Shown in pieces: positions 18,005 to 26,916 of a stretch of DNA of 64,000 nt. Under the pieces are notes generated by a model. It searched no databases. It saw only the letters and a program-made list of their open reading frames with translations, and had not been told where the DNA came from. The position numbers and the translations under genes are program-made. Source of the DNA: CBDFNC01 sp965249895 (lineage in GTDB: Bacteria > Pseudomonadota > Gammaproteobacteria > Enterobacterales > CBDFNC01); NCBI GenBank assembly GCA_965249895.1, contig CBDFNC010000002.1, forward strand, positions 248,001 to 312,000, read 5' to 3'. Numbering within the stretch: the stretch's first letter is position 1; each line of letters opens with the position of its first letter.

Positions 18005-18505
18005 CTAGCTTCCCTGAGGCTCTTCCCCGTTGGGGTTGAGCTCGTCTTTATAACCCCGTAAGGGAAAGTCTTTACGCAGTGGATAGCCCTGAAACTCGTC
18101 CCACATAAAGATCCGAGTTAAATCCGGGTGGTTGTCAAAAGGAATACCATACATGTCGAAGGCTTCCCGCTCATGCCAGTTGGCGGTTTGCCAGACAGAA
18201 GTTACGGAAGGTACGCTTTGTCCTTCATCCAGGCGGATTTTAATCCGTAACCTGTGGTTTCTAGGCAGTGAAAATAGGTGATAAACCAGATCAAACCTGG
18301 GTTGCCTGGGCAGGTAATCCACGCCGCACATATCAGACAGAAAGTTAAACTGCAGTTCAGTATCGCTGTGTAGTACGTGGCACAGGGAAGTAATTTGGCT
18401 TGGTTTGACAATCAAGGTGAGCATATCTTCCAGCTCTTCAAACGCCTCTATATATTCTTTACAGCTGGTCTGTATTCGTGCCCTGAGGTGTGATCTGTCA
18501 GTCAT
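18005..18505 (-). CDS. nuoC: NADH-quinone oxidoreductase subunit C
   Basis: 30-kDa-type subunit of 166 residues. The signature WHEREAFDMYGIPFDNHPDL and the following RRI-type segment (TRIFMWDEFQGYPLRKDFPL) are present. It overlaps nuoB by 4 bp and is followed 2 bp later by nuoD. Confidence 0.97.
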   Translation of the reverse strand: MTDRSHLRARIQTSCKEYIEAFEELEDMLTLIVKPSQITSLCHVLHSDTELQFNFLSDMCGVDYLPRQPRFDLVYHLFSLPRNHRLRIKIRLDEGQSVPSVTSVWQTANWHEREAFDMYGIPFDNHPDLTRIFMWDEFQGYPLRKDFPLRGYKDELNPNGEEPQGS

Positions 18506-19005
18506 AGGGCTAGTCCACTTTCCGGATTAAAACGTTCTATGGCCTGACTGTTTCTGATTTTTTCCTGCAGTAAAACGATGCCTTGCATCAGTGCATCGGG
18601 TCTGGGTGGACAACCGGGGACATAGACGTCAACCGGCACCAGTAAGTCTGAGCCCTGAACCACGGCGTAATTGTTATAAACGCCTCCTGAGATGGCGCAA
18701 GATCCCATGGCAATGACCCAGCGAGGCTCAGGCATCTGGTCGTACAGTAACCTGAGAATAGGTGCGAATTTTTTGTTAACCGTACCGGCGATAATCATCA
18801 CATCGGATTGTCTTGGTGAGGGGCGAAAAACCACCCCAAATCGGTCCAGATCGTAGCGAGAGCAACCCGTGGCAATCATTTCGATGGCGCAGCAGGCAAT
18901 GCCAAACATTTCAGGCCATAGTGCAGAGCTGCGACCCCAGTTTAATACACTGTTTACGGTAGTAAACATCAGGTTATTGGGAAATTGATGCTCAAATTGC
19001 GTCAT
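18502..19005 (-). CDS. nuoB: NADH-quinone oxidoreductase subunit B
   Basis: 20-kDa-type subunit of 167 residues that carries the terminal [4Fe-4S] cluster N2. The adjacent cysteine pair (GIACCAIEM) and the other two ligands (GSCAISGGVY and VPGCPPRPDAL) are intact. I chose the ATG at 19005 as the only one giving the full protein. Three partial copies of this start region lie in tandem between it and nuoA (19006-19359), so the nuoA-nuoB spacing is 364 bp instead of about 10. Confidence 0.97.
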   Translation of the reverse strand: MTQFEHQFPNNLMFTTVNSVLNWGRSSALWPEMFGIACCAIEMIATGCSRYDLDRFGVVFRPSPRQSDVMIIAGTVNKKFAPILRLLYDQMPEPRWVIAMGSCAISGGVYNNYAVVQGSDLLVPVDVYVPGCPPRPDALMQGIVLLQEKIRNSQAIERFNPESGLAL

Positions 19006-19359
19006 CGTATTCCCCCGAGATATGTTCAGGCCATAAGGCCGGGCGTCTCCTCCAATGCATCAACACACTGTTTACAGTAGTAAACATCAGGTTATTGGGA
19101 AACTGATGCTCAAATTGTGTCATCGTATACCCCCGCAATATGTACAGGCCATAAGGCCGGGTATCTTCTCCAATGTATCAATACACTGTTTACAGTAGTA
19201 AACATCAGGTTATTGGGAAACTGATGCTCAAATTGTGTCATCGTATACCCCCGCAATATGTACAGGCCATAAGGCCGGGTATCTTCTCCAATGTATCAAT
19301 ACACTGTTTACGGTAGTAAACATCAGGTTATTGGGAAACTGATGTTCGAATTGCGTCAT
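19006..19359 (-). repeat. three 118-bp tandem partial copies of the nuoB 5' end
   Basis: Units 19006-19123, 19124-19241 and 19242-19359 each contain a G-rich ribosome-binding site, an ATG (at 19123, 19241, 19359) and about 43 codons. The first 21 codons encode the same residues as nuoB (MTQFEHQFPNN, then LMFTTVNSVL). Homology continues through ALWP with a 3-bp indel, then each frame stops with a TGA 10 bp inside the next start (ATGACACAATTTGA). Exact 118-bp spacing and continued coding similarity show repeated tandem duplication. The first copy directly follows the nuoA stop. Confidence 0.93.
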
Positions 19360-19369
19360 CGTATCCCCC

Positions 19370-19744
19370 CTAATATTCCCATTCCAGCGCTCCTTTGACC
19401 CAGGCATAAACAAACCCAAGTAGCAGCAAAAAAATAAAGATAAACATTTCCACAAAGGCAAACATACCCAGGCTATCCAGCACTACGGCCCAGGGAAACA
19501 AAAATAGGATTTCCACATCAAAAATGATGAACAGAATACCGACGATAAAATAGTGGATTTTGAACTGACCAACACTGGCAGCTCCTTCTGGCGTGATACC
19601 ACATTCATAAGCCTGGTTTTTGGCCTCATAGGGGTGGTTTGGTCTTACCCGTGAAGAAACCCAGAGTACGGTTAATGCAAGCAGGGTGACCACCCCAATC
19701 ATAAGTAATACGGGCAAGTATTCGAGTAACATCTCTACTCCCAT
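19370..19744 (-). CDS. nuoA: NADH-quinone oxidoreductase subunit A
   Basis: Membrane subunit of 124 residues with three helices, first gene of the complex I operon. Family features are the loop with the conserved Cys (YECGITPEG) and DVEILFLFPWAV. A second ATG five codons in (19732) has a better Shine-Dalgarno (GGGAG), so the true start may be there. A TATACT-like -10 lies about 65 bp upstream (minus strand, 19809-19814), with no clear -35. Confidence 0.97.
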   Translation of the reverse strand: MGVEMLLEYLPVLLMIGVVTLLALTVLWVSSRVRPNHPYEAKNQAYECGITPEGAASVGQFKIHYFIVGILFIIFDVEILFLFPWAVVLDSLGMFAFVEMFIFIFLLLLGFVYAWVKGALEWEY

Positions 19745-19920
19745 TGAGGTTTTTCTTCCCCAAACTGCTGGCTTGTTGGTTTTATTGGGATTTATCTTTG
19801 ATGTTTTAAGTATAGCCAGTTTCCTCTCGCTGCCTGGGCGAGGTGGAGCAAAAGAATAAGGCTAAACTAAGGGGTAAGGTGTCACGGACGGCGATAAAAG
19901 AATGCAGTAGAGGTCGGCCG

Positions 19921-22662
19921 ATGAACGCTGAGCAATCCCACTGGTACCAAAAGACAGTCAGTCAAACATTCACTTCCCTGAACAGTGGTGAGCAAGGTTT
20001 GGCTGAGCACGAAGCGAAAAAACGTCTGGAGCAGTACGGTTATAACGAGCTTGAAGTCAAACACAGCAGCGCGTTAACACGTTTTATCCGTCAATTTCAT
20101 AATCCCCTTGTTTATATTTTGCTGGCGGCTTGTGTGATCACCACAGTCCTTTCTGTGTTGGGTGAAGATATGCTGGCAGATACAGTGATTATCCTCAGTG
20201 TGGTGCTACTCAACGGTGTGCTGGGTTTTTTTCAGGAAGGAAAAGCAGAAAACGCCTTATTGGCATTACAAAATATGTTGGTTCCCGAATGTACAGTTGT
20301 CCGGGCTGGCATTCAGCGAGTCATTCCTACCTGGGAGTTAGTGCCGGGTGATGTGGTGGTGCTCAATGGCGGAGATAAGGTGCCCGCAGATCTGCGGTTA
20401 TTTTTAACCAAGCAAGCGGCGGCGGATGAAGCAGTATTAACGGGAGAGTCGCTACCCGTGGGAAAAGACACCCAGGCCATAAAACTCGCCGATTTATCGC
20501 CCGGAGATCAAACCTGCATTGCATTTAGCGGCACTTTTTTAGCGAAAGGTTACGCCAGGGGCGTTGTTGTGTTTACCGCAGAGCAAACGGCTTTTGGCCA
20601 AATTGCCGCCCTGGTGAAGCGAACGGCAACCGCAGTCACGCCGCTGCAGAAAAAGATAGCCGACTTTACCCGGGTTTTAATTATTGCCATTTTGCTGGTG
20701 GGTTTGCTTAACTTTATTCTGGGTAGTGTGTTTGGTTACACCCCGGCCTATAGCTTTCTTGCCTCTGTTTCTCTTATCGTGGCGGCCATACCTGAAATGT
20801 TGCCTATGATAGTCACCGCGATCCTGGCGCTGGCGGCCACCACTATGGCCAAGCGTAATGCACTGATCCGTCGTTTGCCCGCCGCTGAAACGTTGGGTTG
20901 TACCACTGTAATTTGCTCGGACAAGACGGGGACCTTAACTAAAAATGAAATGACAGTGGTGTCCGTGTGGGCGGGTGGCAAAGAATATGGTCTCGACGGG
21001 GTCGGATATCTTGCCAAAGGGGTCTTTAGTTACCAGGGTAAACCTTGCTCTATGCAAGCGCTGCCGGCTGAGCTTAAGGAAACGTTATTGGCCGGGTTGC
21101 TTTGTAATGATGGCGCGCTGACTGGCGAAAGTAGTGAGCAGGGTATTATCGGCGACCCCACTGAAGGCGCTTTGCTGGTGTCTGCAGCCAAGGCTGGGCT
21201 TAGGGAAAAAGGCCAGCGGCTGGATGAAATTCCCTTTGATTCGCAAAACATGTTGATGGCGACGCTACATCCGGGGCGGAGCAGCAATCGAATTTATGTT
21301 AAAGGCTCCCCCGAAAAACTCATTGGGTTAAGCTGGTTACAGATGGAGGGAGAAAAGCCGGTAGCGGTGGACCCGGCTGGCTTAAGTAAACAAGCCGATG
21401 TGATGGCGCAAAGTGCATTACGGGTTATCGCCCTGGCGTATAAAGAGGTGGATAAGTCGCAAACCAGCCTGACGTTAGATGATATCAATCAACTCACCTT
21501 CTTAGGGCTACAGGGGATGATTGACCCACCGCGTGAAGAGGCGTTAGCGGCTATCGATAAATGCAATCAGGCTGGATTACGGACTTTAATGATCACAGGA
21601 GATCACGCGCTAACCGCAAAAGCAATTGCTAAGCAGCTTGGGCTGATTAAAACCCTGGATGAGCGGGTATTGACTGGCATTGAGCTGGCGAGGATGACAG
21701 ATCACGAGTTAAAGCAACTTGTGGGTCAGGTTAACGTTTATGCCAGGGTCGCGCCTGAGCATAAGTTGCGTATCGCCAAGCAGCTGCAAAACAGGGGGGA
21801 AATCGTTGCCATGACAGGGGATGGAGTCAATGATGCCCCGGCATTAAAGGCGGCTGATATTGGCGTGTCCATGGGGAATTGCGGTACTGAGGTGAGTAAA
21901 GAGGCATCCAGTATGGTGCTGACGGACGATAACTTCGCCACTATCGTAAATGCCGTGGAGGAGGGGCGTCACGCCTGGAACAATTTAGAAAAGGCGATTT
22001 TGTATACCCTGCCCACCAACGGCGGTCAGGCTCTCCTGGTGATGGGGGCGGTATTATTAGCCCCCTTTATTCCTTTGTTTTCAGTACGTTTACCCCTGGA
22101 GCCGGTGCAGATTTTATGGGTGAACTTGTTTGACTCTGTATTTCTGACAATGCCTTTGATGATGGAGCTGAAAAGCGCAGATTTGCTCAAGGTTCCGCCG
22201 AGAGATCCCAAGCTAAAGATAGCTAACCTACTGTTTTTACAACGTGTACTTTTTATTGGTTTAGCCATAGCTGCGTCTGGGTTTATGGTGTTTCATTATT
22301 TTGGCGCGAGTGCGGTGGAAAATGGCGAGGTGGTAGACCCCTTGCTGCTAAGTCAGGCGCAAACCGCTGCTTTTTGGGCCGTGCTGTTTGTCCACCTTGG
22401 ATTCGTCGTCAGCGCCCGCTCTATCCATCAATCTGCCTTCACCTTCAATCCGTTTTCCAATCTCTGGTTGTTGATGGGGATGACGCTCAGTGTGGTATTC
22501 CATTTTGCAGTTACCTTTCTACCTGGTTTGTCCCATATGTTCAGGACCCAAGTTTTCCCCGTAGATTGGTGGCCGCTAATTTTGCTGTGTTTGCTACCTG
22601 GATTTATCACCTTGGAAGTGGATAAGGCGATTCGTGCCGCCACTCGCTCTATCGTTAATTAG
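19921..22662 (+). CDS. P2-type cation-transporting ATPase
   Basis: Inner-membrane P-type ATPase of about 913 residues. It has an N-terminal cation-ATPase domain, the TGES actuator motif (VLTGESLPVG), the phosphorylation motif CSDKTGTLTKNEM, KGSPEKL in the nucleotide-binding domain and the hinge motif TGDGVNDAPALK, with about ten transmembrane helices. The M4 ion-site motif reads IPEMLPMIV, as in MgtA-type Mg2+ ATPases, while most other segments look like SERCA/PMR-type Ca2+ ATPases. M6 reads WVNLFDSVF rather than NLVTDG. The transported ion is therefore uncertain. An in-frame GTG at 19843 would add 26 residues of charged, unconserved-looking sequence; I prefer the ATG at 19921. Confidence 0.93.
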   Translation: MNAEQSHWYQKTVSQTFTSLNSGEQGLAEHEAKKRLEQYGYNELEVKHSSALTRFIRQFHNPLVYILLAACVITTVLSVLGEDMLADTVIILSVVLLNGVLGFFQEGKAENALLALQNMLVPECTVVRAGIQRVIPTWELVPGDVVVLNGGDKVPADLRLFLTKQAAADEAVLTGESLPVGKDTQAIKLADLSPGDQTCIAFSGTFLAKGYARGVVVFTAEQTAFGQIAALVKRTATAVTPLQKKIADFTRVLIIAILLVGLLNFILGSVFGYTPAYSFLASVSLIVAAIPEMLPMIVTAILALAATTMAKRNALIRRLPAAETLGCTTVICSDKTGTLTKNEMTVVSVWAGGKEYGLDGVGYLAKGVFSYQGKPCSMQALPAELKETLLAGLLCNDGALTGESSEQGIIGDPTEGALLVSAAKAGLREKGQRLDEIPFDSQNMLMATLHPGRSSNRIYVKGSPEKLIGLSWLQMEGEKPVAVDPAGLSKQADVMAQSALRVIALAYKEVDKSQTSLTLDDINQLTFLGLQGMIDPPREEALAAIDKCNQAGLRTLMITGDHALTAKAIAKQLGLIKTLDERVLTGIELARMTDHELKQLVGQVNVYARVAPEHKLRIAKQLQNRGEIVAMTGDGVNDAPALKAADIGVSMGNCGTEVSKEASSMVLTDDNFATIVNAVEEGRHAWNNLEKAILYTLPTNGGQALLVMGAVLLAPFIPLFSVRLPLEPVQILWVNLFDSVFLTMPLMMELKSADLLKVPPRDPKLKIANLLFLQRVLFIGLAIAASGFMVFHYFGASAVENGEVVDPLLLSQAQTAAFWAVLFVHLGFVVSARSIHQSAFTFNPFSNLWLLMGMTLSVVFHFAVTFLPGLSHMFRTQVFPVDWWPLILLCLLPGFITLEVDKAIRAATRSIVN

Positions 22663-22673
22663 TGTAAAATTAT

Positions 22674-22689
22674 CTGGATATCTATCCAG
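22674..22689. promoter_or_regulatory. LexA (SOS) box upstream of ruvA
   Basis: The palindrome CTGGATATCTATCCAG lies about 50 bp before the ruvA start. It has the CTG-N10-CAG form and, from memory, the same core as the known E. coli ruvAB SOS box. This places ruvAB under LexA repression and DNA-damage induction. Confidence 0.88.
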
Positions 22690-22737
22690 TACTTTTTTAT
22701 CCTATGACCATATTTAACATCGAGTGGTGGATTTGTT

Positions 22738-23364
22738 GTGATTGGTCGTTTAAGAGGAGAGTTGCTGGAAAAGCAACCGCCAGAAGTATTACTGGAGGTC
22801 GCTGGTCTCGGCTATGAAATTCAACTGCCGATGAGTTCTTTTTATCACCTGCCAGAAGTTGGCCAGGAAGCTATTATTTACACCCACTTTGTGGTGCGTG
22901 AAGACGCTCAGTTGTTATACGGGTTTGCCGATAAAAAGGAACGAGCCATGTTCCGCGAACTGATTAAAGTGAACGGGGTAGGACCAAAATTAGCCCTGGC
23001 AATTTTATCCGGTATGTCCGCCACCCAGTTTGTTATCTGCATCGAAAACGATGATGTGTCCACCCTGGTTAAATTGCCCGGGGTAGGCAAGAAAACCGCA
23101 GAGCGGTTGCTGGTGGAAATGCGCGACAGGCTTAAAGGCTGGACCGGCGCCGATTTATTTACACCCGCAACAAGCGCAGCCCCGCTTGATAGCGTCGTAG
23201 AAAACACCTTTGCCAGTGCGGCGGCGACCAGCGATGAAGCCATCAGCGCCCTGGTAGCTCTGGGTTATAAAAACCAGCAGGCAGAAAAAATGGTGAAGCA
23301 GGTCAACAAGGGTGCGATGACCAGTGAAGCCCTGATCCGTGAAGCATTAAGAGCGTTGGTATAA
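22738..23364 (+). CDS. ruvA: Holliday junction branch migration protein RuvA
   Basis: 208-residue protein that binds Holliday junctions as a tetramer and loads RuvB. It has an N-terminal OB-fold (MIGRLRGELLEK), two helix-hairpin-helix motifs (VNGVGPKLALAIL and LPGVGKKTAERL) and a C-terminal RuvB-contact domain after an acidic linker (about residues 160-208). It begins with GTG. ruvC is not adjacent. ruvB starts 3 bp after the stop. Confidence 0.98.
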   Translation: MIGRLRGELLEKQPPEVLLEVAGLGYEIQLPMSSFYHLPEVGQEAIIYTHFVVREDAQLLYGFADKKERAMFRELIKVNGVGPKLALAILSGMSATQFVICIENDDVSTLVKLPGVGKKTAERLLVEMRDRLKGWTGADLFTPATSAAPLDSVVENTFASAAATSDEAISALVALGYKNQQAEKMVKQVNKGAMTSEALIREALRALV

Positions 23365-23367
23365 GCC

Positions 23368-24369
23368 ATGATTGAAGCGGATAGACTGATTTCCGGTGCA
23401 TCACAAAATGAAGAGACTGTGGTGGACAGGGCCATACGACCTAAATTACTTGCAGACTATACGGGGCAAAATCACGTTAAAGGCCAGATGGAAATTTTCA
23501 TTGAAGCGGCGAAACGGCGTGAAGATGCGTTGGATCACTTGCTTATTTTCGGTCCGCCGGGATTGGGTAAAACCACCTTGGCCAATATTGTCGCCAATGA
23601 GCTTGGGGTCGGCATCAAGGGCACCTCGGGTCCTGTGCTGGAAAAAGCCGGCGACTTAGCCGCGCTGCTCACCAACCTTGAACCCAACGACGTGCTGTTT
23701 ATCGATGAAATTCATCGATTAAGCCCTGTGGTGGAAGAGATCCTGTATCCCGCCATGGAAGATTACCAGCTGGATATCATGATCGGCGAAGGCCCTGCGG
23801 CCCGCTCAATTAAGCTGGATTTACCGCCTTTCACCCTGGTGGGGGCGACCACCAGGGCGGGATCTTTGACCTCTCCCCTGCGGGATCGGTTCGGTATCGT
23901 ACAGCGGCTGGAATTTTATGATGTCGCGTCCTTGACTGACATAGTGGCGCGCAGCGCACATTACTTAAATCTGAATATGGGTCAAGGTGCTGCGAAAGAA
24001 GTGGCGTGCCGCTCCCGGGGCACGCCACGTATCGCCAATCGTTTATTACGACGGGTACGCGACTACGCGGAAGTGAAGCATGACGGGGATATCAGTGAAA
24101 AAGTGGCAAAAGCCGCCCTGAATATGCTGGAAGTGGACAGTGAAGGTTTTGATTATATGGACCGAAAGCTACTGGACGCCATCATTGATAAATTTATGGG
24201 GGGACCCGTGGGGCTGGATAACCTGGCGGCGGCTATCGGGGAAGAAAAGGAAACCATCGAGGACGTACTGGAGCCATTTTTAATCCAGCAAGGCTTTTTG
24301 CAGCGCACTCCCAGGGGGCGAATCGCTACCGACAGAGCCTATTTGCATTTTGGTTATCAGAAGCCATAA
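23368..24369 (+). CDS. ruvB: Holliday junction branch migration ATPase RuvB
   Basis: AAA+ motor of 333 residues that drives branch migration with RuvA. The Walker A motif (FGPPGLGKTTLA, about 60-71), Walker B (VLFIDEIHRL), sensor 1 (LVGATTRAGSL) and the arginine-finger region (LRDRFG) are intact, and the C-terminal winged helix ends with TPRGRIATDRAY. It is the second gene of a two-gene LexA-controlled operon. Confidence 0.98.
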   Translation: MIEADRLISGASQNEETVVDRAIRPKLLADYTGQNHVKGQMEIFIEAAKRREDALDHLLIFGPPGLGKTTLANIVANELGVGIKGTSGPVLEKAGDLAALLTNLEPNDVLFIDEIHRLSPVVEEILYPAMEDYQLDIMIGEGPAARSIKLDLPPFTLVGATTRAGSLTSPLRDRFGIVQRLEFYDVASLTDIVARSAHYLNLNMGQGAAKEVACRSRGTPRIANRLLRRVRDYAEVKHDGDISEKVAKAALNMLEVDSEGFDYMDRKLLDAIIDKFMGGPVGLDNLAAAIGEEKETIEDVLEPFLIQQGFLQRTPRGRIATDRAYLHFGYQKP

Positions 24370-24418
24370 GCCCGAAAATGGATTGAATGTTTTCCAGAGA
24401 AGTAGTAACTAAACAGGG

Positions 24419-24652
24419 TTAGCCAAGAGGAAAAGCACCGCGGTCACTGGTAAGGTATTTTCGTTGTTTTGATTGAATTCGACTTTCGAGAAATAAGCGG
24501 TCCTGTTTTGCCTGGATAGCGGCTTTTTCCGCTTTAGAAAATCGCTGTTCCTCCGGTAGTGGCGCACCACAATACATGCAATGATCCCGGGTAGTGGACA
24601 ATATTTTTCGCTGGCAGCCGGCACAATTGCCTTTATTCGGTACGCTATTCAT
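24419..24652 (-). CDS. small zinc-ribbon-like protein
   Basis: 77-residue protein with two Cys pairs (CAGC near residue 15 and CMYCG near residue 25) forming a likely small zinc ribbon, followed by a basic, helical C-terminal half (RFSKAEKAAIQAKQDRL). A clear AAAGGA site precedes the ATG. Function unknown. It is convergent with ruvB and sits where ybgC is often found in related genomes. Confidence 0.8.
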   Translation of the reverse strand: MNSVPNKGNCAGCQRKILSTTRDHCMYCGAPLPEEQRFSKAEKAAIQAKQDRLFLESRIQSKQRKYLTSDRGAFPLG

Positions 24653-24860
24653 TTTATTCCTTTAACTATCAGCTTCTCTGGCGTTGATATTCAGCAGGAT
24701 AAAGGGAGCTAGTGCGAAAATACACTACACAAACAGGTAGTATTGCCGCAGGGCCTGTTTATTTAGGACTGGACCTGGTGACATGTACCGCTGGTTATCT
24801 ACTCAGACATAGCTGATTTTGGTCCGGCAAGGTAGCCTATATGAACGAACGGTGTGTTAC
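24653..24860. other. intergenic, no feature recognised
   Basis: About 200 bp between two minus-strand genes. I see no open frame, terminator or obvious regulatory palindrome. Confidence 0.5.
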
Positions 24861-26540
24861 TTAATGGCTCTGATCTGGATGACGATAATCCAGCAGTGAT
24901 TGCTTACTATTCGGCATGTCTTTCGCGGCTTCAAAGCCTTTAACGATATTATTTCGCCAGGCTTCCAGCTTTTCTGGAAGCGGCATTGGCTCCACGGCGT
25001 TGATACTGTCGGCAATTTTGTGGTGGCTTAGATTATTTAACAAAAGCATACATTGAAGTAATCCAAGGTTCGCTTCACTACTGTAGGGGTAGTTAATCAG
25101 TATTTCTTCATATAAGTCCAAGCTTCGACCCGTATCTCGCTGAATGTCTTGAAAAGCCTTAGTAAGCTTAACGTCGAGCTCTTTTACAGCACTTACTTGT
25201 TCCTGGTTTTCATTTAACTGCTTGATAAGCAGTTGACTATGGTCATCATAGTGATCTCTGACCTTGAGTGCTTTTTGGATTTCGGAGATTAGCCGGGTTT
25301 CTCCAAAGACCATTAGTAGGGGAAGCGTTTCAACCAAAATGACAGTGGGTAGCTTTTCAATTTCGTTATAGTGTGTGGACAGGCCATGAAACAGCCAGCT
25401 TTTGGCTTTAAGCTTCATGCCCTTGGCCAGGGTTAGTCGAGAGCAGGAAATGGCGTTATAGATGGTCAGAAATGGCCGTTGAGAATGCATTAATCGGTTA
25501 TTGGCTTTTTGCTGGATCTCCTTAAGGTCTGTTAACAACTGGCGTTGTATATCTGACGAGGAGTACTCCAGGTAGATCTTTTCGAAATAGGCTGTAAATT
25601 TGGCAAAATCTACTATCCAACTCACGTCTATGATGGACAGATTGGTCGCCAGGATTTGTCCCGCATGGATCAGCTTATCTTTCCTGCTTATATTGGAGGC
25701 AATTTCAGCAAGGTTTAGCGCCCTGTGGTTAACGCTTGGGGTCAACTTTAAAGCGCGCTCGGCGGTGACAAGTGCGTCCCAATACAGCTGCTGACTAGCC
25801 TGGCATTTTGCTAATAAATCATAGGCCTCAATACAAAGTGGTGCTTTAGCTATCAGAGACTCTAATAAGTGAATGGCTTGCTCGGTATCGGCAAAATGGT
25901 GACCTATTTGCGCCTTATATAGAGTCAATTTAAAATTCTTTTGTTTATGGTTGATTTTGTCGAGTAATTCCCTGGCGAGGATCCATCGATTGTGTTTAAT
26001 GAGGGCTTCTAACATAAGCACGTCGATATTCTGAACGCATTCGCTTCTTTGCAACCTAAGGTTTATCTCTTTGGGAGGGACGTTATCTCGTAACGCCTGC
26101 TGGATAGAAACTGCTTGCAGGCCGGTAGCATAAACCTGACAAATACTACGCTTGAGTGTGGTTATATTGGTGGGTTTACTGATGATATTTTCATGACCCT
26201 GAGAGATGGCGGTGAGGACGACTTCACTCGAAGTATCATCGGAAATAATGATCACGCCACAGCTCGGGCTAATCAGTTTTTTTTTCCTTAACAGACTGGC
26301 GATTTCACAACCATTTACGGTTTGCTTTAAGTGATAGTCGATAAGTAAAATATGGTAGCTTTTAGTTGTGCATTTTTTTAATGCTGCGTCGTAAGAAAAG
26401 GTGACGTCCGTGTTTTTCACTCCCATATTGGTGAGTTGAGACTTTAAGGTGGCAGCCGAAGCCTTATTGTCATCGATAACCAAGATTTTCAGCTGTTCCC
26501 ATTTTGGCGTGAGCTGCTCTTTGTTTTTGTAGTTTTGCAT
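24861..26540 (-). CDS. response regulator with receiver and TPR-like domains
   Basis: 559-residue cytoplasmic protein. A CheY-like receiver domain covers about residues 15-135: the acidic pair in LVIDDN, the phospho-acceptor Asp in ILLIDYHL, the Ser/Thr region IIISDD and the Lys in ISKPTN. The rest is helical and contains TPR-like repeats (for example LLDKINHKQ, LIAKAPLCIEAYDLLAKC, ALKLTPSVNHRALNLAEI and YEEILINYPYSSEANLGLL). There is no DNA-binding or catalytic output domain. The layout resembles VieB of Vibrio cholerae, so it may act through protein-protein contacts. No partner histidine kinase is adjacent, and no terminator or neighbour suggests an operon. Confidence 0.88.
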   Translation of the reverse strand: MQNYKNKEQLTPKWEQLKILVIDDNKASAATLKSQLTNMGVKNTDVTFSYDAALKKCTTKSYHILLIDYHLKQTVNGCEIASLLRKKKLISPSCGVIIISDDTSSEVVLTAISQGHENIISKPTNITTLKRSICQVYATGLQAVSIQQALRDNVPPKEINLRLQRSECVQNIDVLMLEALIKHNRWILARELLDKINHKQKNFKLTLYKAQIGHHFADTEQAIHLLESLIAKAPLCIEAYDLLAKCQASQQLYWDALVTAERALKLTPSVNHRALNLAEIASNISRKDKLIHAGQILATNLSIIDVSWIVDFAKFTAYFEKIYLEYSSSDIQRQLLTDLKEIQQKANNRLMHSQRPFLTIYNAISCSRLTLAKGMKLKAKSWLFHGLSTHYNEIEKLPTVILVETLPLLMVFGETRLISEIQKALKVRDHYDDHSQLLIKQLNENQEQVSAVKELDVKLTKAFQDIQRDTGRSLDLYEEILINYPYSSEANLGLLQCMLLLNNLSHHKIADSINAVEPMPLPEKLEAWRNNIVKGFEAAKDMPNSKQSLLDYRHPDQSH

Positions 26541-26916
26541 TCAGCATCCCGGCTAATTGATCCTCGAGTAAGTTTAGTCGAAAATTCAGGCCTGCTGAAA
26601 ATAGCAAGTAGTCGGCCTTTAGCTAGTGAGCAAATTATTATTCACAGTATAATTTGTACCTTTACCCAAATTGACGCATTTTCCATACCATGTTCAATTT
26701 TCCTATTGTATAGTAACTCGCAACGTGTAGTTAACTGGCTGAAATATGTCAACCTTGTGGTCCAGAGTCGTGGTAACAAGCCACAAACAGAATAACTACT
26801 CAGGTTAAGGTCTGGCTCGACAGGGATAAACTGAGAAACCAGGCAGAAGCTGCTGGTATTAACAATCGGGAATAAAAACAGTGCAATTCCCAAACTCGTA
26901 GCAGGAGTAATTTTAG
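26541..26916. other. divergent intergenic region before tolQ
   Basis: 376 bp separating the REC-TPR gene (minus) from tolQ (plus). A GCAGGAG ribosome-binding site lies at its right end, 9 nt before the tolQ GTG. A TATAGT-like -10 (near 26708-26713) could belong to a tol promoter, but no good -35 is seen. No ybgC homologue is present. Confidence 0.5.

Noticed and set aside
19228..19461. A 77-residue minus-strand frame upstream of nuoB
   Set aside because: Its first half is nuoA sequence in another frame and its second half is the first of the duplicated nuoB starts; I list it as part of the repeat, not as a gene.
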